A stretch of 64,000 bases of DNA, taken from Saprospiraceae bacterium. Lineage in GTDB: Bacteria; Bacteroidota; Bacteroidia; Chitinophagales; Saprospiraceae. The notes beneath the pieces were generated by a model, which saw only the letters and a program-made list of their open reading frames with translations, ran no database searches and was not told the DNA's origin. Of the stretch, positions 46,596-55,337 are shown one piece after another; within the stretch, counting starts at the first letter, position 1, and every line of letters starts with the position of its first letter. Both the position numbers and the translations under genes were made by a program. The stretch is from contig JADKBS010000015.1 of the NCBI GenBank assembly GCA_016714985.1, forward strand, positions 124,001 through 188,000, in the 5' to 3' direction.

Positions 46596-46839
46596 ACCAA
46601 TCAGTCAGTCGGCCAACCAAGCCGGGCTGTTTTATATCAGAACGGGAATCCCCCGCATAGGTTGTCATATTATGGCCCAAACCGCCAAGTTTACATTCTA
46701 CGAAAAGCAGTATGTCCTGTTGAACAAGCCGTGGGTCGTCCGCAAGGTGCTGCCGCAACAGGGCAAGGGCTTGCTGCATCTTGTCCGCAGCGATAAGGCT
46801 TTTGACTGTTTGTAGGTAAGATTTGTTTGTAGGCTCCAT
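46567..46839 (-). CDS. Small effector-associated-domain-like protein
   Basis: From ATG 46839 this 90-residue protein has the helical pattern YLQTVKSLIAADKMQQALAL followed by DPRLVQQDILLFVECKLGGL. That resembles the effector-associated domains (EAD11-like) that act as adaptors in bacterial conflict systems: an N-terminal helix pair with (A/G)KxxxAL and a second pair after a short acidic turn. The match is by pattern, not by search. The C-terminal 30 residues show no similarity. The gene overlaps the nuclease-NTPase start (46595) by 29 bases, so the two are surely translated together. A start at 46872 is possible but less likely. Confidence 0.5.
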   Translation of the reverse strand: MEPTNKSYLQTVKSLIAADKMQQALALLRQHLADDPRLVQQDILLFVECKLGGLGHNMTTYAGDSRSDIKQPGLVGRLTDWYGKSTPHSN

Positions 46840-47232
46840 GCGGGGCAATGGTTTGTCTTGTCTTGTTTGCAAGTTTTCCCACGGTGCTGAAAAAAGGACG
46901 CCGAAAGATAGGCAACAACGGTGATTTTACCAATAAAAGCGAGGATAGGCTAAACATAGCCTACGGATGCGCCAAGCAATCAACCGTTTCGATACCAAGT
47001 GCAGGCCCATGTCCCATTCTAGGCAAAACAAAAAGCTTGTTTTGCCAAAAACAATCAAATCGCAATGAAAATAAAAATTGAGAACCCAGCTTCCGATACC
47101 TATATTTTATGGCATTCCAGCATCGAATACCGATAGATTCATCATTGAGAAACGCCTAAAAATGAAGTTGCAAAACAATTGTTTTAATGCCAGCTTTGAG
47201 GCAATGTTTTAAAAACTCAAAATTTTGGCATT
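46840..47232. other. Non-coding spacer between divergent genes
   Basis: AT-rich sequence without a credible ORF or hairpin. It must contain the promoters of the divergent defence-like operon (minus) and the CARDB gene at 47233 (plus); I see no clear TAnnTTTG box close to either start. Confidence 0.4.
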
Positions 47233-50200
47233 ATGAACAAACCATTGACTTCTCTCCAATCCCTTCTATTTGCCCTGTTTTCATTGATTATCCTGGGTAA
47301 TGCAACCGGGCAAACCTTTCAGAAATCCTACCCCGCCGCCGCCGGCTACACCATCGAAACACTTGGCCAGCCCAGTAACGGCGAGATAAGTGCCAACCTC
47401 AAAAACGGCCTTGCCAACGCCTTTTTCAAGGCGAACGCTGAAAACGGCAATTTCATCAGCCTGACTCCTTCCCAGGCCGACTGCGACCTTGCCCCTTTCG
47501 GCGGCGACTTGCGGGTGAGTGCGACAGAGTTTTTCGACCACAGCCTCACGGCCAGCAGCGACCTGAAAATCAGGCGGGTAAAGCTGGTGCCGGGCACCTG
47601 TGCCATTGAACAGGTGGTGTTCGAGCAGACCTACGACCTGCCAACGGCGGTTGCGGTGCTGCTGAACAATATGGCCTACAATGCTTCGGACAACACTGCC
47701 TTCATTTCGGGCATTTTGCAACTGACGCCTGTAAGCGGCACTACCCAGTACCGAATTTTCGTAAAAAAAATCAATGCCACCACGGGCGGCCAAATCTGGG
47801 AATACCAGACCAATACGCTGACGATAGCAGGCCCTCCCGGTAGCCAAAGCTGGCAATTGCAGACAACGACCAGTGACGGTGGGTTCATCGCCTCAAAAAG
47901 CGGGATTTCCGACGGTACTTCGCAAAGGCTCATCAAGCTGGATGGCAACGGCCAATTGGTTTACAACCATCCCGTCGGCAGCACTTTTTCCACCATTCGG
48001 GGTCTTTCGGAATACGCCAACGGCTCGGTCTTGATCCGGTTGTATTCTGCCTCCATCTCAGGGCCGGGCGACAATTTCAGGGCCATCCATTTGGATGCCG
48101 CTGGCAATGCGCTGTTTTCGATACACGCTGGCGTGATGCTAAATGCCTATTTTGGCGGCTCGGCGTTCGCCTTCTTGGCCTCTTTTGATGCTCACGCAAG
48201 GCTGGCTAATGGCGATTATTTATTGGCAGGAAAAAACACAGGCGGGCTTGGCGGCGCAATCCCTGGTGCCCACCTAAGCCGGGTCAGCCCCAGTGGTACC
48301 GTGCTTTGGACGAGGTTTTACCCAGGCTTGCTTGCCGATTTCTCCCATGCGCTCGAATCCGTACCTGAAAGCGCCTACCTGCTCGGCGGAACGCTGAACG
48401 GCGAATTGTTTTTGATGAAAACCGATGTCAACGGCAACGTGAACACCACGCCACCTGCCACCTGCACAGGCAACCTCATCACCAACCCGGGCTTCGAGAG
48501 CGGCCTTCAGGATTGGTCGGTATCGGGCGATGTGTCGCTTCAGCAAGACCCCCATTCGGGCATTAATTCCGCCCACTTGGGAGGCAGTGGATACTCCTCC
48601 GTAGGCAAGGCTTTACCCACAACGCCCGGCAGCACTTATACCGTAAAAGTATGGGCAAAGCGAATCGGCCAAAGCTGGAAGCCCCTGCAATTGCGGTTCC
48701 TCGACGCATCATTTGCTACCCTTCCCGGACCTTTGCAAACGGAGATAGCCGCTACTGCCTATACCGAGTACACGCTTACGGGCACAGCGCCCGCCAGCGC
48801 AGCTTATGTTTATGCCCTTGTGGCAAAAGATGGCGCAGGCAGTATCGAGGTGGACGATTTCTGCCTGACGACGGGCGGCGGCGGCAGTACCTGTAACATT
48901 GCCTTCGTGGATTCTACTTTTCCAGTATGCAACGACAATGGGACACCCAACGACCCTGGCGACGATGTTTTCACCTTTGACATCAGTTTTACCAACCCCG
49001 GTGGCAGCAGCGGCTGGACGGGAGATTTTGGCGGCCAAGTATTTAGCGGCCCTTACAATACAATGGTAAATATTGGGCCTTTCTTGGTGGGAAATAGCAG
49101 CTTTGGCTGGACGGTACACGACAATGCAAACCCTGCCTGTACGGCAAGCGGGTCAAATGCCCCACAACAACCTTGCTCCGAAGGAGGCACTTTCGACCTT
49201 GCGCCCACCGCCGTTTTTTTTCCAGAAAATACCAACAACGGGATTGGCGTAGCGGGCAATACCTATCAAATGAGCTATAGTTTCAATAACAATGGCACGG
49301 GCAGCCTCAATATCGCCACCACCAGCAAGATATACCTCTCCAGCAACACAAGCATTGATGCCAGTGACCTGCTGCTGTCCACCAACCAGCCCGGGTTCCC
49401 GTTGCTGCCCGGCACTGGCTACCAGACGGTCGCCTTTGACGTCAGCCTCCCATCGGGGTTGCTGGCAGGTGCCTACTATTTGATAGTGCAAATGGACACC
49501 GACGGACAGATACCTGAGAGCAGCGAAACCAACAACGTCATGGCCCGGCAAATCACCATCACCACGGGCGGCGGCGGTACGGGCCTGATTGACCTCTCCC
49601 TCGCCCTCCAACAACTAACCGCCAGCCCAGCCCAATGGAACAACTACGCCGTGAAGGCGACCATCTCCAACGCTGGCCCACAAGCGGCCACGGGCGTAAA
49701 GGTCAAGTTTGCGAAGCCAACAGGCGTGGTCTATGTCGGTGGCAACGAGTTCACCGCTTCGCAAGGCACGTTCAACCCCAACGGCGACGAGGTCTGGACG
49801 GTGGGCAGCATCCCCGCCAATGGCTCGGCCACCCTCACGGTGAACTATTTTTTGCTGAACGCAACGGCGCCCGTTGCCTACGCACAAGTGACCGCCGCCA
49901 ACGAAACGGATGCTGACAGCCAGCCGAACAACGGCACGCCGCCGACGCCCGTGCAGGACGACGAGGCGTCAACTTCTGGTGGCACACCGCCACCTTCCGC
50001 TGACTTCGTAGCGACGCCAAGTTCCATCATTTCCTTTGGCATCAACCAAGTTGCGGGTTCCACGCCGTCCCGTCGGTTTGGGTTCAATTTCGTGGGGCAA
50101 AACACGGGCACTGCCGTAACTGTGGGGCCTGGAGCAACGCCCGTGACAGTCGCTTTTTACCTGTCTGCCGACAATGCTTTAAGTACAAGCGACCATGCCA

Positions 50201-51786
50201 TTGGCACTTTCACGCTGTCCAGTTCCAACGGCTTGACCTTTGGTAACCAAGCCGACCTGCAACCGATAGCCGACAACGTACCGGGCGGGACGTATTCCCT
50301 GATAGCTAAAATGGACGATGCCAACCTGTTTGCGGAGCCGAACGAAACGAACAACGTAGCGGTCTATGGCCAGCAGGTGGTGCTGCCGGCATTGAACAAC
50401 GGCTTCACCTGCCCCGGCAACCTGCTCTTGAATGGCGACTTCGAATCGGGGGTGCTGGGCGCTTGGACGGACTTCGGGTTTGGCGCCACAACGCCTGCGA
50501 ACCAGCCCGCCCTTAGCGGCAATTACAGCTTCTTCCTCAGCAATGGTTTCGGGGCTGCCCAAGCAGGCCAGACCATCAATGCCACGGCAGGCACCAGTTA
50601 CACGCTGACCTTTCTTGCAGCTTTGGAGACGGCCTTGCCGCAGTTGCAGAATGGCATCGTCAGCTTAAAGTTCATGAATGCTGCCAATGTCGAGCTTGCA
50701 AATCCGAACGTCAACATATCGGGCAGCACCCCGGCCACCCGAACCCTGACGGCCACCGCCCCCGCTGGCACGGCCAAGTTGCAGGTATTGCTTTCCGTGG
50801 GTTTTAGTACGCTGAAGGTGGACAATTTCTGCCTCACGAGCAGCGGACCCGCCCCACAGCCCGACCTCACCATCGCCGACCTCCAGATACCAACAGCAAG
50901 CGTGGCCGCTGGCGCAATACTGAGCTATAATTTCGATGCAAGCAACGTGGGTACGGGGGCAGTTCCCGGCAATTTCACCATCAAATCGTACATCAGTACC
51001 GACCAGACCTTGAGCGCCAATGACATCCAGGACGGCACCATCCCCACGGGCAACTACGCCGTTGGCTTTGCTGCGCAAAACGTGGCGGGCGCTTCGACCA
51101 TCCCCGCCAATTTGGCCGCAGGCAACTATTATTTAATCGTAAAAATTGATGCGGACAACGCCATTGCAGAAGGCAACGAGAACAACAACACGGTGGTGAA
51201 GCCCTTCACGGTGACGGCTGCTGGCGGCGGCGGCACTCCCAACTGCAATTCCATAACCATCACCCCCGGTGCGAACAAAATCACCATCGCTGGCTTCTCG
51301 GCCCCACACGTTTTGATAAAAGTCTTCAGGCCCAACTGGACGGTGGCCTACGAGTGCCTCGACGGCCAGTGCGCCAACCCGACCGTTGTCACGGGCCTCG
51401 GTACGGGCAGCCACTTCGTGGAGGTGAAACTGCTGAACGCCTCGTGGGGCGAAATCTGCAAAAAGACGCAGACCGTGGGCGTGACGAACCTCGTTGCGGA
51501 GCAAGATGAAAGGATGCGCCTCAGCTTCGACAAGTTCTATCCGAACCCGACTGCCTACCTGACCACGATGGAACTCTACTCGCCCGTGGAGCAGGCCGCC
51601 ACGCTGGACTTTTACGACCGCACGGGAAGGCTTATGCATACGTTAGAGGTGCAGTTGGAGCAAGGCCAAAACCTGATTGAACAAATGGTATTTGATTGGA
51701 AATCAGGCACTTACAACGTGTTGGCGAGAGGTGAGAAGACGGGACTGCCCGCTTATGGGCGGTTCTTGAAGGTGTGGGAGGAGTGA
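47233..51786 (+). CDS. T9SS-secreted CARDB-repeat surface protein (third homologue)
   Basis: This 1,517-residue protein has a signal peptide (ending ATGQ) and an N-terminal propeller-like region of about 400 residues (ADGG/GGFIA-type blades) not found in the other two CARDB proteins. It then has jelly-roll domains (LITNPGFESGLQDWSVSGD and LLLNGDFESGVLGAWTDFG), CARDB domains (LLAGAYYLIVQMDTDGQI), a DUF11-like domain (ATGVKVKFAKPTGVVYVGGN), the PHVLIKVFRPNWTVAYECLD domain and a T9SS tail (KFYPNPTAYLTTMELYSP ... FLKVWEE). The C-terminal half is clearly homologous to the proteins at 24186 and 28711. No frame break was seen. Confidence 0.9.
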   Translation: MNKPLTSLQSLLFALFSLIILGNATGQTFQKSYPAAAGYTIETLGQPSNGEISANLKNGLANAFFKANAENGNFISLTPSQADCDLAPFGGDLRVSATEFFDHSLTASSDLKIRRVKLVPGTCAIEQVVFEQTYDLPTAVAVLLNNMAYNASDNTAFISGILQLTPVSGTTQYRIFVKKINATTGGQIWEYQTNTLTIAGPPGSQSWQLQTTTSDGGFIASKSGISDGTSQRLIKLDGNGQLVYNHPVGSTFSTIRGLSEYANGSVLIRLYSASISGPGDNFRAIHLDAAGNALFSIHAGVMLNAYFGGSAFAFLASFDAHARLANGDYLLAGKNTGGLGGAIPGAHLSRVSPSGTVLWTRFYPGLLADFSHALESVPESAYLLGGTLNGELFLMKTDVNGNVNTTPPATCTGNLITNPGFESGLQDWSVSGDVSLQQDPHSGINSAHLGGSGYSSVGKALPTTPGSTYTVKVWAKRIGQSWKPLQLRFLDASFATLPGPLQTEIAATAYTEYTLTGTAPASAAYVYALVAKDGAGSIEVDDFCLTTGGGGSTCNIAFVDSTFPVCNDNGTPNDPGDDVFTFDISFTNPGGSSGWTGDFGGQVFSGPYNTMVNIGPFLVGNSSFGWTVHDNANPACTASGSNAPQQPCSEGGTFDLAPTAVFFPENTNNGIGVAGNTYQMSYSFNNNGTGSLNIATTSKIYLSSNTSIDASDLLLSTNQPGFPLLPGTGYQTVAFDVSLPSGLLAGAYYLIVQMDTDGQIPESSETNNVMARQITITTGGGGTGLIDLSLALQQLTASPAQWNNYAVKATISNAGPQAATGVKVKFAKPTGVVYVGGNEFTASQGTFNPNGDEVWTVGSIPANGSATLTVNYFLLNATAPVAYAQVTAANETDADSQPNNGTPPTPVQDDEASTSGGTPPPSADFVATPSSIISFGINQVAGSTPSRRFGFNFVGQNTGTAVTVGPGATPVTVAFYLSADNALSTSDHAIGTFTLSSSNGLTFGNQADLQPIADNVPGGTYSLIAKMDDANLFAEPNETNNVAVYGQQVVLPALNNGFTCPGNLLLNGDFESGVLGAWTDFGFGATTPANQPALSGNYSFFLSNGFGAAQAGQTINATAGTSYTLTFLAALETALPQLQNGIVSLKFMNAANVELANPNVNISGSTPATRTLTATAPAGTAKLQVLLSVGFSTLKVDNFCLTSSGPAPQPDLTIADLQIPTASVAAGAILSYNFDASNVGTGAVPGNFTIKSYISTDQTLSANDIQDGTIPTGNYAVGFAAQNVAGASTIPANLAAGNYYLIVKIDADNAIAEGNENNNTVVKPFTVTAAGGGGTPNCNSITITPGANKITIAGFSAPHVLIKVFRPNWTVAYECLDGQCANPTVVTGLGTGSHFVEVKLLNASWGEICKKTQTVGVTNLVAEQDERMRLSFDKFYPNPTAYLTTMELYSPVEQAATLDFYDRTGRLMHTLEVQLEQGQNLIEQMVFDWKSGTYNVLARGEKTGLPAYGRFLKVWEE

Positions 51787-51803
51787 GGCATTTTTCCTAA
51801 ATG

Positions 51804-51841
51804 AAATTGGCTGAACCCGGTTCCGGGGTCAGCCAATTTTT
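51804..51841 (+). terminator. Hairpin terminator after the third CARDB gene
   Basis: An 11-bp stem (51804-51814 with 51829-51839) plus an inner CCCGG/CCGGG pairing, ending in a T-run, 17 bp past the stop. Confidence 0.85.
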
Positions 51842-52025
51842 GATGGTGGCAAATTGCTGGGTAAATTAAACCAAATCAGCTAGCATCAAGGAAGGGGGCT
51901 TTTATGGGTTGGTCAACGGTTATGTGCTTGGCGAATGTGGCGATTTTCACCTTAAATGTTGATGCGGAGAACTGAACTTTCTTTAAACACACAACTGTCT
52001 GCGGAGCACGAAACCCCGCCTGACG

Positions 52026-52050
52026 CAACACTGCTGTTAACAACAGTGTT
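52026..52050. repeat. Left boundary repeat of the AT-rich block
   Basis: 52027-52050 is a near-perfect 24-nt palindrome (one mismatched pair). The 16-mer at 52026-52041 matches 54167-54182 at 14 of 16 positions in the same orientation. Confidence 0.6.
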
Positions 52051-52080
52051 TTCTTCTCATTCGTTTAGTTGTCAAGTTAT

Positions 52081-52350
52081 CTAATTTTCTTTATTCCTTG
52101 TTTCCGCATTAAGCTCGACAAAACTGAGTCCGCAAATAATTACTACTTCAATCATAAAAGATGTTGTCTCGAGAATTGTCAATAAAGGGTAGTATTTAAT
52201 CAATAGTCCGATTGTCAATGCACAGTATATAAAGTTTGCAATACCAATAAACCTGATAAAAGGCGTTAAACCTCCTATACTGTCAACAAGAAAAAGTGTC
52301 TTTTGTTTTTCGGAAAAATGTTTTATTAGTTTTTTCGTTATTCTATTCAC
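52081..52350 (-). CDS. Small membrane protein, unknown
   Basis: This 89-residue protein has two predicted hydrophobic helices (about residues 30-55 and 62-80) between a basic N-terminus (MNRITKKLIKHFSEKQK) and a charged tail. No family is recognised. It overlaps the DUF6326 gene by 8 bases, so it belongs to the same operon. Base composition is clearly more AT-rich than the regions on both sides. Confidence 0.6.
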   Translation of the reverse strand: MNRITKKLIKHFSEKQKTLFLVDSIGGLTPFIRFIGIANFIYCALTIGLLIKYYPLLTILETTSFMIEVVIICGLSFVELNAETRNKEN

Positions 52351-52801
52351 TTGAAAGTTCGTTAAAATTGTCTATTCTGTTAGACGCCTGAGTGCGAGGC
52401 CATTTCCATGCATAACGGATAATTAGACAAAGAAAAATGACTTCTACAACAGCGCCAAATACCATGTGCACCCAAGCCTCTCCTGCCAAATTAAACAATG
52501 TATAGGGAATATATACCGCAGCAATAATGATATTTGCCCAGCGGTTTACTTTAGCCGGCAAGGCAACAGAAAGGAAAATCATCAGTGCCGGAATTGTCAC
52601 TGAGACGAGTGCTGCCGCAAGAAATCCTTGTGTAATATCAAATACAAATACCTTGCCTTTCAGAATATCATCTATTTTACTCGGCATATATAAGGCGAAA
52701 TAATCAACATAGATATAGAGAAACATAAAACTCGCCCACAGTGTAGCAAGTTTCAGTTTTACACTGACTTTGATGTCTTCGAGCGCATTTTGTGTACTCA
52801 T
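52343..52801 (-). CDS. DUF6326-type membrane protein
   Basis: This 152-residue protein has four predicted transmembrane helices, the first in LATLWASFMFLYIYVDYFAL, then GFLAAALVSVTIPALMIFLS and IIIAAVYIPYTLF. The pattern KLKLATLWASFMFLYIYVDY ... MPSKIDDI is that of the DUF6326 family, whose function is unknown. It is the second gene of an AT-rich operon-like block; the outer-membrane-type gene lies 30 bp upstream. Confidence 0.75.
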   Translation of the reverse strand: MSTQNALEDIKVSVKLKLATLWASFMFLYIYVDYFALYMPSKIDDILKGKVFVFDITQGFLAAALVSVTIPALMIFLSVALPAKVNRWANIIIAAVYIPYTLFNLAGEAWVHMVFGAVVEVIFLCLIIRYAWKWPRTQASNRIDNFNELSSE

Positions 52802-52831
52802 AATTTGTGATTTTTTTTCCTAAATTTTCAC

Positions 52832-53461
52832 CTAAAAATTAAATCCGACATTAAGTCCTGGTTCTGGAAAGATGAATTTAGACCATTTATCATCTAACTG
52901 TTTAAATCCATCAGGCAATTCTGTATGATAAGCACGATGTGTCATACATATTGATGGTTGAAAGAAAAATTTGTCTTTAAAGAGTTTGATGTGATAACCA
53001 ACACGGTATGAATTGAAAATCTGAAAACCATCGTCAATTTTCTTGCGATTGTCATTCACAAAAACTTGCCAGGTAGGCATTACATCAAGTTGCGCATACA
53101 AACCTTTCCATAAAAATCGTGTGTAAGACACTGTTACGCCATACTCACGAACATACCCCGGAAATCTTTCTTCCGGCTTTTTGTATGAATCGTTAAAAAA
53201 TGGGTGAATACCATTTGGCCAAGCATATCTCCAAGTTTTTGGAGCTAATGTAATTACATCTTTTCCTGTAATCCGATAGCCTATATTCAGTTGAGCGAAG
53301 TTGGGTGGGTTTTCTGTATCAAGATTACCCAATAGAACAAATAAAGAAGTCCCAACGAACCACCGTTTATAAGTACTGTCTTGTTTGGCATATTGCGCAT
53401 TCAACTGCAAAATGCTTGTTAAAACTAAAACAAGTCCAATCCATAAATTCTTCTTTTGCAT
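52832..53461 (-). CDS. Secreted outer-membrane-like protein, unknown
   Basis: From ATG 53461 the protein has 209 residues with a signal peptide (LWIGLVLVLTSILQLNAQ). The mature part has alternating aromatic strands (FVGTSLFVLLGNLD, QLNIGYRITGKD, FNSYRVGYHIKLFKDKFFFQ) and ends FPEPGLNVGFNF, all typical of a small outer-membrane barrel. No named family is recognised. The frame runs to 53527, but the signal peptide sets the start. It is in the same AT-rich block as a Crp/Fnr-type regulator. Confidence 0.65.
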   Translation of the reverse strand: MQKKNLWIGLVLVLTSILQLNAQYAKQDSTYKRWFVGTSLFVLLGNLDTENPPNFAQLNIGYRITGKDVITLAPKTWRYAWPNGIHPFFNDSYKKPEERFPGYVREYGVTVSYTRFLWKGLYAQLDVMPTWQVFVNDNRKKIDDGFQIFNSYRVGYHIKLFKDKFFFQPSICMTHRAYHTELPDGFKQLDDKWSKFIFPEPGLNVGFNF

Positions 53462-53545
53462 ATCTTTTTTAATTGATGTTAAACGACACTGCAAAGATAG
53501 ATTGGCAATAGATTTAAAATCGTTCACTTAAGTTAAGAAATGAAG

Positions 53546-54127
53546 TTACTCTTTGCTTTTTTCCAAAATTCTTGCTCTTAATCTACTCAGTGATTGTGGT
53601 TTTATACCTAAAAAACTTGCTAACTGGTGCTGTGGAACACGCTGGACAAGGTCTGGTCTTTTTTGTAGTAAGTTCAGGTATCGTTGTTCAGGGGAAGAAG
53701 TTTTAAACTCGTCAAAGTCAATTTGTTGTTTAGCTAAAAGTTCTTCGGATAATATTCTGCATAGGGTTTCAAATTTTGGAAATTTACTGTTTATTTCTAC
53801 TCCCATATCAGAATTTGAAACTGTAAGTATGGTGTCTTCTATACAACTTATATAATATTCGGACGGAGTTTTGCTTATTACACAAAGAGGTGTCAAGGCT
53901 TCCATTTCTGTGTAGAAAGCAGTAGTTTTTTCTTCACTATCTAAAACATAATAGGTCCGAATACAGCCTTTTAGAACAAAGTAGCTATCTTTCGATTTTT
54001 GTCCTTCTTTGAGTAAAGTAGTCCCTTTCTTTACAGAGCGAAATATGTCCAAAGAAACGATTGCGTTCTTCTCATCTTCTGTCAGAGAAACGTATTTTGA
54101 TATAAATTCAAATAGTATATTTTTCAT
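53546..54127 (-). CDS. Crp/Fnr family transcriptional regulator
   Basis: From ATG 54127 the protein has 193 residues. It has a cyclic-nucleotide-binding-type beta-roll (KKGTTLLKEGQKSKDSYFVL, KGCIRTYYVL) and a C-terminal winged helix with VPQHQLASFLGIKPQSLSRL. The roll lacks the full cAMP-binding arginine/glutamate signature, as is usual for this short Bacteroidota type. It heads the AT-rich block and may control the three membrane or secreted genes that follow on the same strand. Confidence 0.88.
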   Translation of the reverse strand: MKNILFEFISKYVSLTEDEKNAIVSLDIFRSVKKGTTLLKEGQKSKDSYFVLKGCIRTYYVLDSEEKTTAFYTEMEALTPLCVISKTPSEYYISCIEDTILTVSNSDMGVEINSKFPKFETLCRILSEELLAKQQIDFDEFKTSSPEQRYLNLLQKRPDLVQRVPQHQLASFLGIKPQSLSRLRARILEKSKE

Positions 54128-54166
54128 TGTTTTGTTGTTGTTATTGTCGCCTGTTACACTTGCCAC

Positions 54167-54182
54167 CAACATTGCTGGTAAC
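54167..54182. repeat. Right boundary repeat of the AT-rich block
   Basis: CAACATTGCTGGTAAC matches the 16-mer at 52026-52041 at 14 of 16 positions, in direct orientation, just upstream of the Crp/Fnr gene. Confidence 0.55.
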
Positions 54183-54899
54183 GACCCGGCTGCTTGGCGA
54201 AGGGCGACCGTAGGGAGCCCTTTGCACAACTCGTAGATAAGGATGACCCCACCATCCTTATCCCCTTGTTTTGGGCAGATAAGGATGATTTTTCTTGCCC
54301 AGGCAAAGCTAGTAATTTTTGGAATCCCTACAAATCATCGAACAGGCGCTTGATTTTTTGGATATTCTGCGAGCTGACGGCGTGTAAATCTCATTCGTCT
54401 TGCTGCTATTATGTCCCGAACTTCGCCGCACCGCAGACTAAACCGATGCCCACTCTTCACACTCACACCCCAACAATTCCGGGCATGACTTCGCCCTTCA
54501 TAAGTCACAAAGCATTGCATGGCAACCCAACCTGTGAATATCTTATTTTTCTGAACCCCAGTCACCTTATTTTTTCATCATGCAAAGCCCTCCCTAGTCC
54601 ATCGCCGATGCACACCCCCTTCCCTGCAACGCCCACATGACAGTAGGATGGGATGGCCACGAGGGCACGGTGCACCAACACTGGGCAAGGGATATGGCGG
54701 AGGCAAGTGCGGAAAAGTTCTGATATGCCTTTCCAAAAAGCATAGCTCCAAGTTCAATTGTTGACCTGGGCAATACCCTATCCAAGACCCTGGTTTGACA
54801 CAAAGCGCTCTTGAAAGGGTTCGGCTTAACCTTTTCAACACCAATTTTGAGGCATTTTCCCAAAATTCTGCGTTCATTTGGTGTCAAAACGCACAACTG
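54183..54899. other. 717-bp spacer without a credible gene
   Basis: Short frames exist on both strands but none has a recognisable product. GATAAGGATG occurs at 54236-54245, inverted at 54253-54262 (10-bp hairpin) and again direct at 54278-54287. An inverted repeat of GAAGGGC type lies at 54198-54226. Confidence 0.45.
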
Positions 54900-55298
54900 A
54901 TGCCAACTAGTCCAACTTCCAAGATAGCTTCTCAATTCCCCGAAACCACTTCCCTCACCATCCATGTTTTCCCTTGGATAGAAACCCCTACGGGTCGTTT
55001 TCTCGGCAAGGGGCGGGTGGAGCTGTTAGAGAAAATCATCGAACACGGCTCCATTTCCAAGGCTGCGAAGGAAATGGGCATGACCTATAAAAAAGCCTGG
55101 GACCTCATCAGCTCCATGAACAGCCAATCGGTAAAGCCTTTGGTGCTCACGCAAACGGGCGGCGGTGGCGGCGGCGGGGCGGTCGTGACGGAGGAGGGAA
55201 AATTGGCTATTGCCCTGTTCACAGGGCTACGGCAGCGGCTCGATGCTTTTTTGCAAGAAGAAAATCGGCGCTTGCAGGCGGCAATGCTTGGTGGTTAA
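54900..55298 (+). CDS. ModE-like winged-helix transcriptional regulator
   Basis: From ATG 54900 the protein has 132 residues. It matches the N-terminal DNA-binding domain of ModE: GKGRVELLEKIIEHGSISKA, then AAKEMGMTYKKAWDLISSMN and a wing with LVLTQTGGGGGGGAVVTEEG. The molybdate-binding TOBE/MopI domains of full ModE are absent, as in many single-domain relatives. It is 39 bp upstream of a TonB receptor, and a ModE-like palindrome lies between them. The start is not certain; the frame opens at 54795. Confidence 0.88.
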   Translation: MPTSPTSKIASQFPETTSLTIHVFPWIETPTGRFLGKGRVELLEKIIEHGSISKAAKEMGMTYKKAWDLISSMNSQSVKPLVLTQTGGGGGGGAVVTEEGKLAIALFTGLRQRLDAFLQEENRRLQAAMLGG

Positions 55299-55328
55299 CC
55301 GCACCGTTATATCTTTGCGGATATAACG
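55288..55328 (+). promoter_or_regulatory. Promoter with ModE-like operator over the -7 box
   Basis: TTGG (55288-55291) and TATCTTTG (55310-55317) form a Bacteroidota promoter with 18-bp spacing. The perfect 9-bp inverted repeat CGTTATATC/GATATAACG (55305-55313 and 55320-55328, 6-nt spacer) overlaps the -7 box. It strongly resembles the E. coli ModE operator (CGnTATAT-n6-ATATAnCG type). Binding there would block the promoter of the TonB receptor at 55338. Confidence 0.8.
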
Positions 55329-55337
55329 CACTGTAAA

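Noticed and set aside
54194..54640. 148-codon plus-strand frame
   Set aside because: Cys/Pro/Ser/His-rich composition without domain, crossing hairpins; probably chance.
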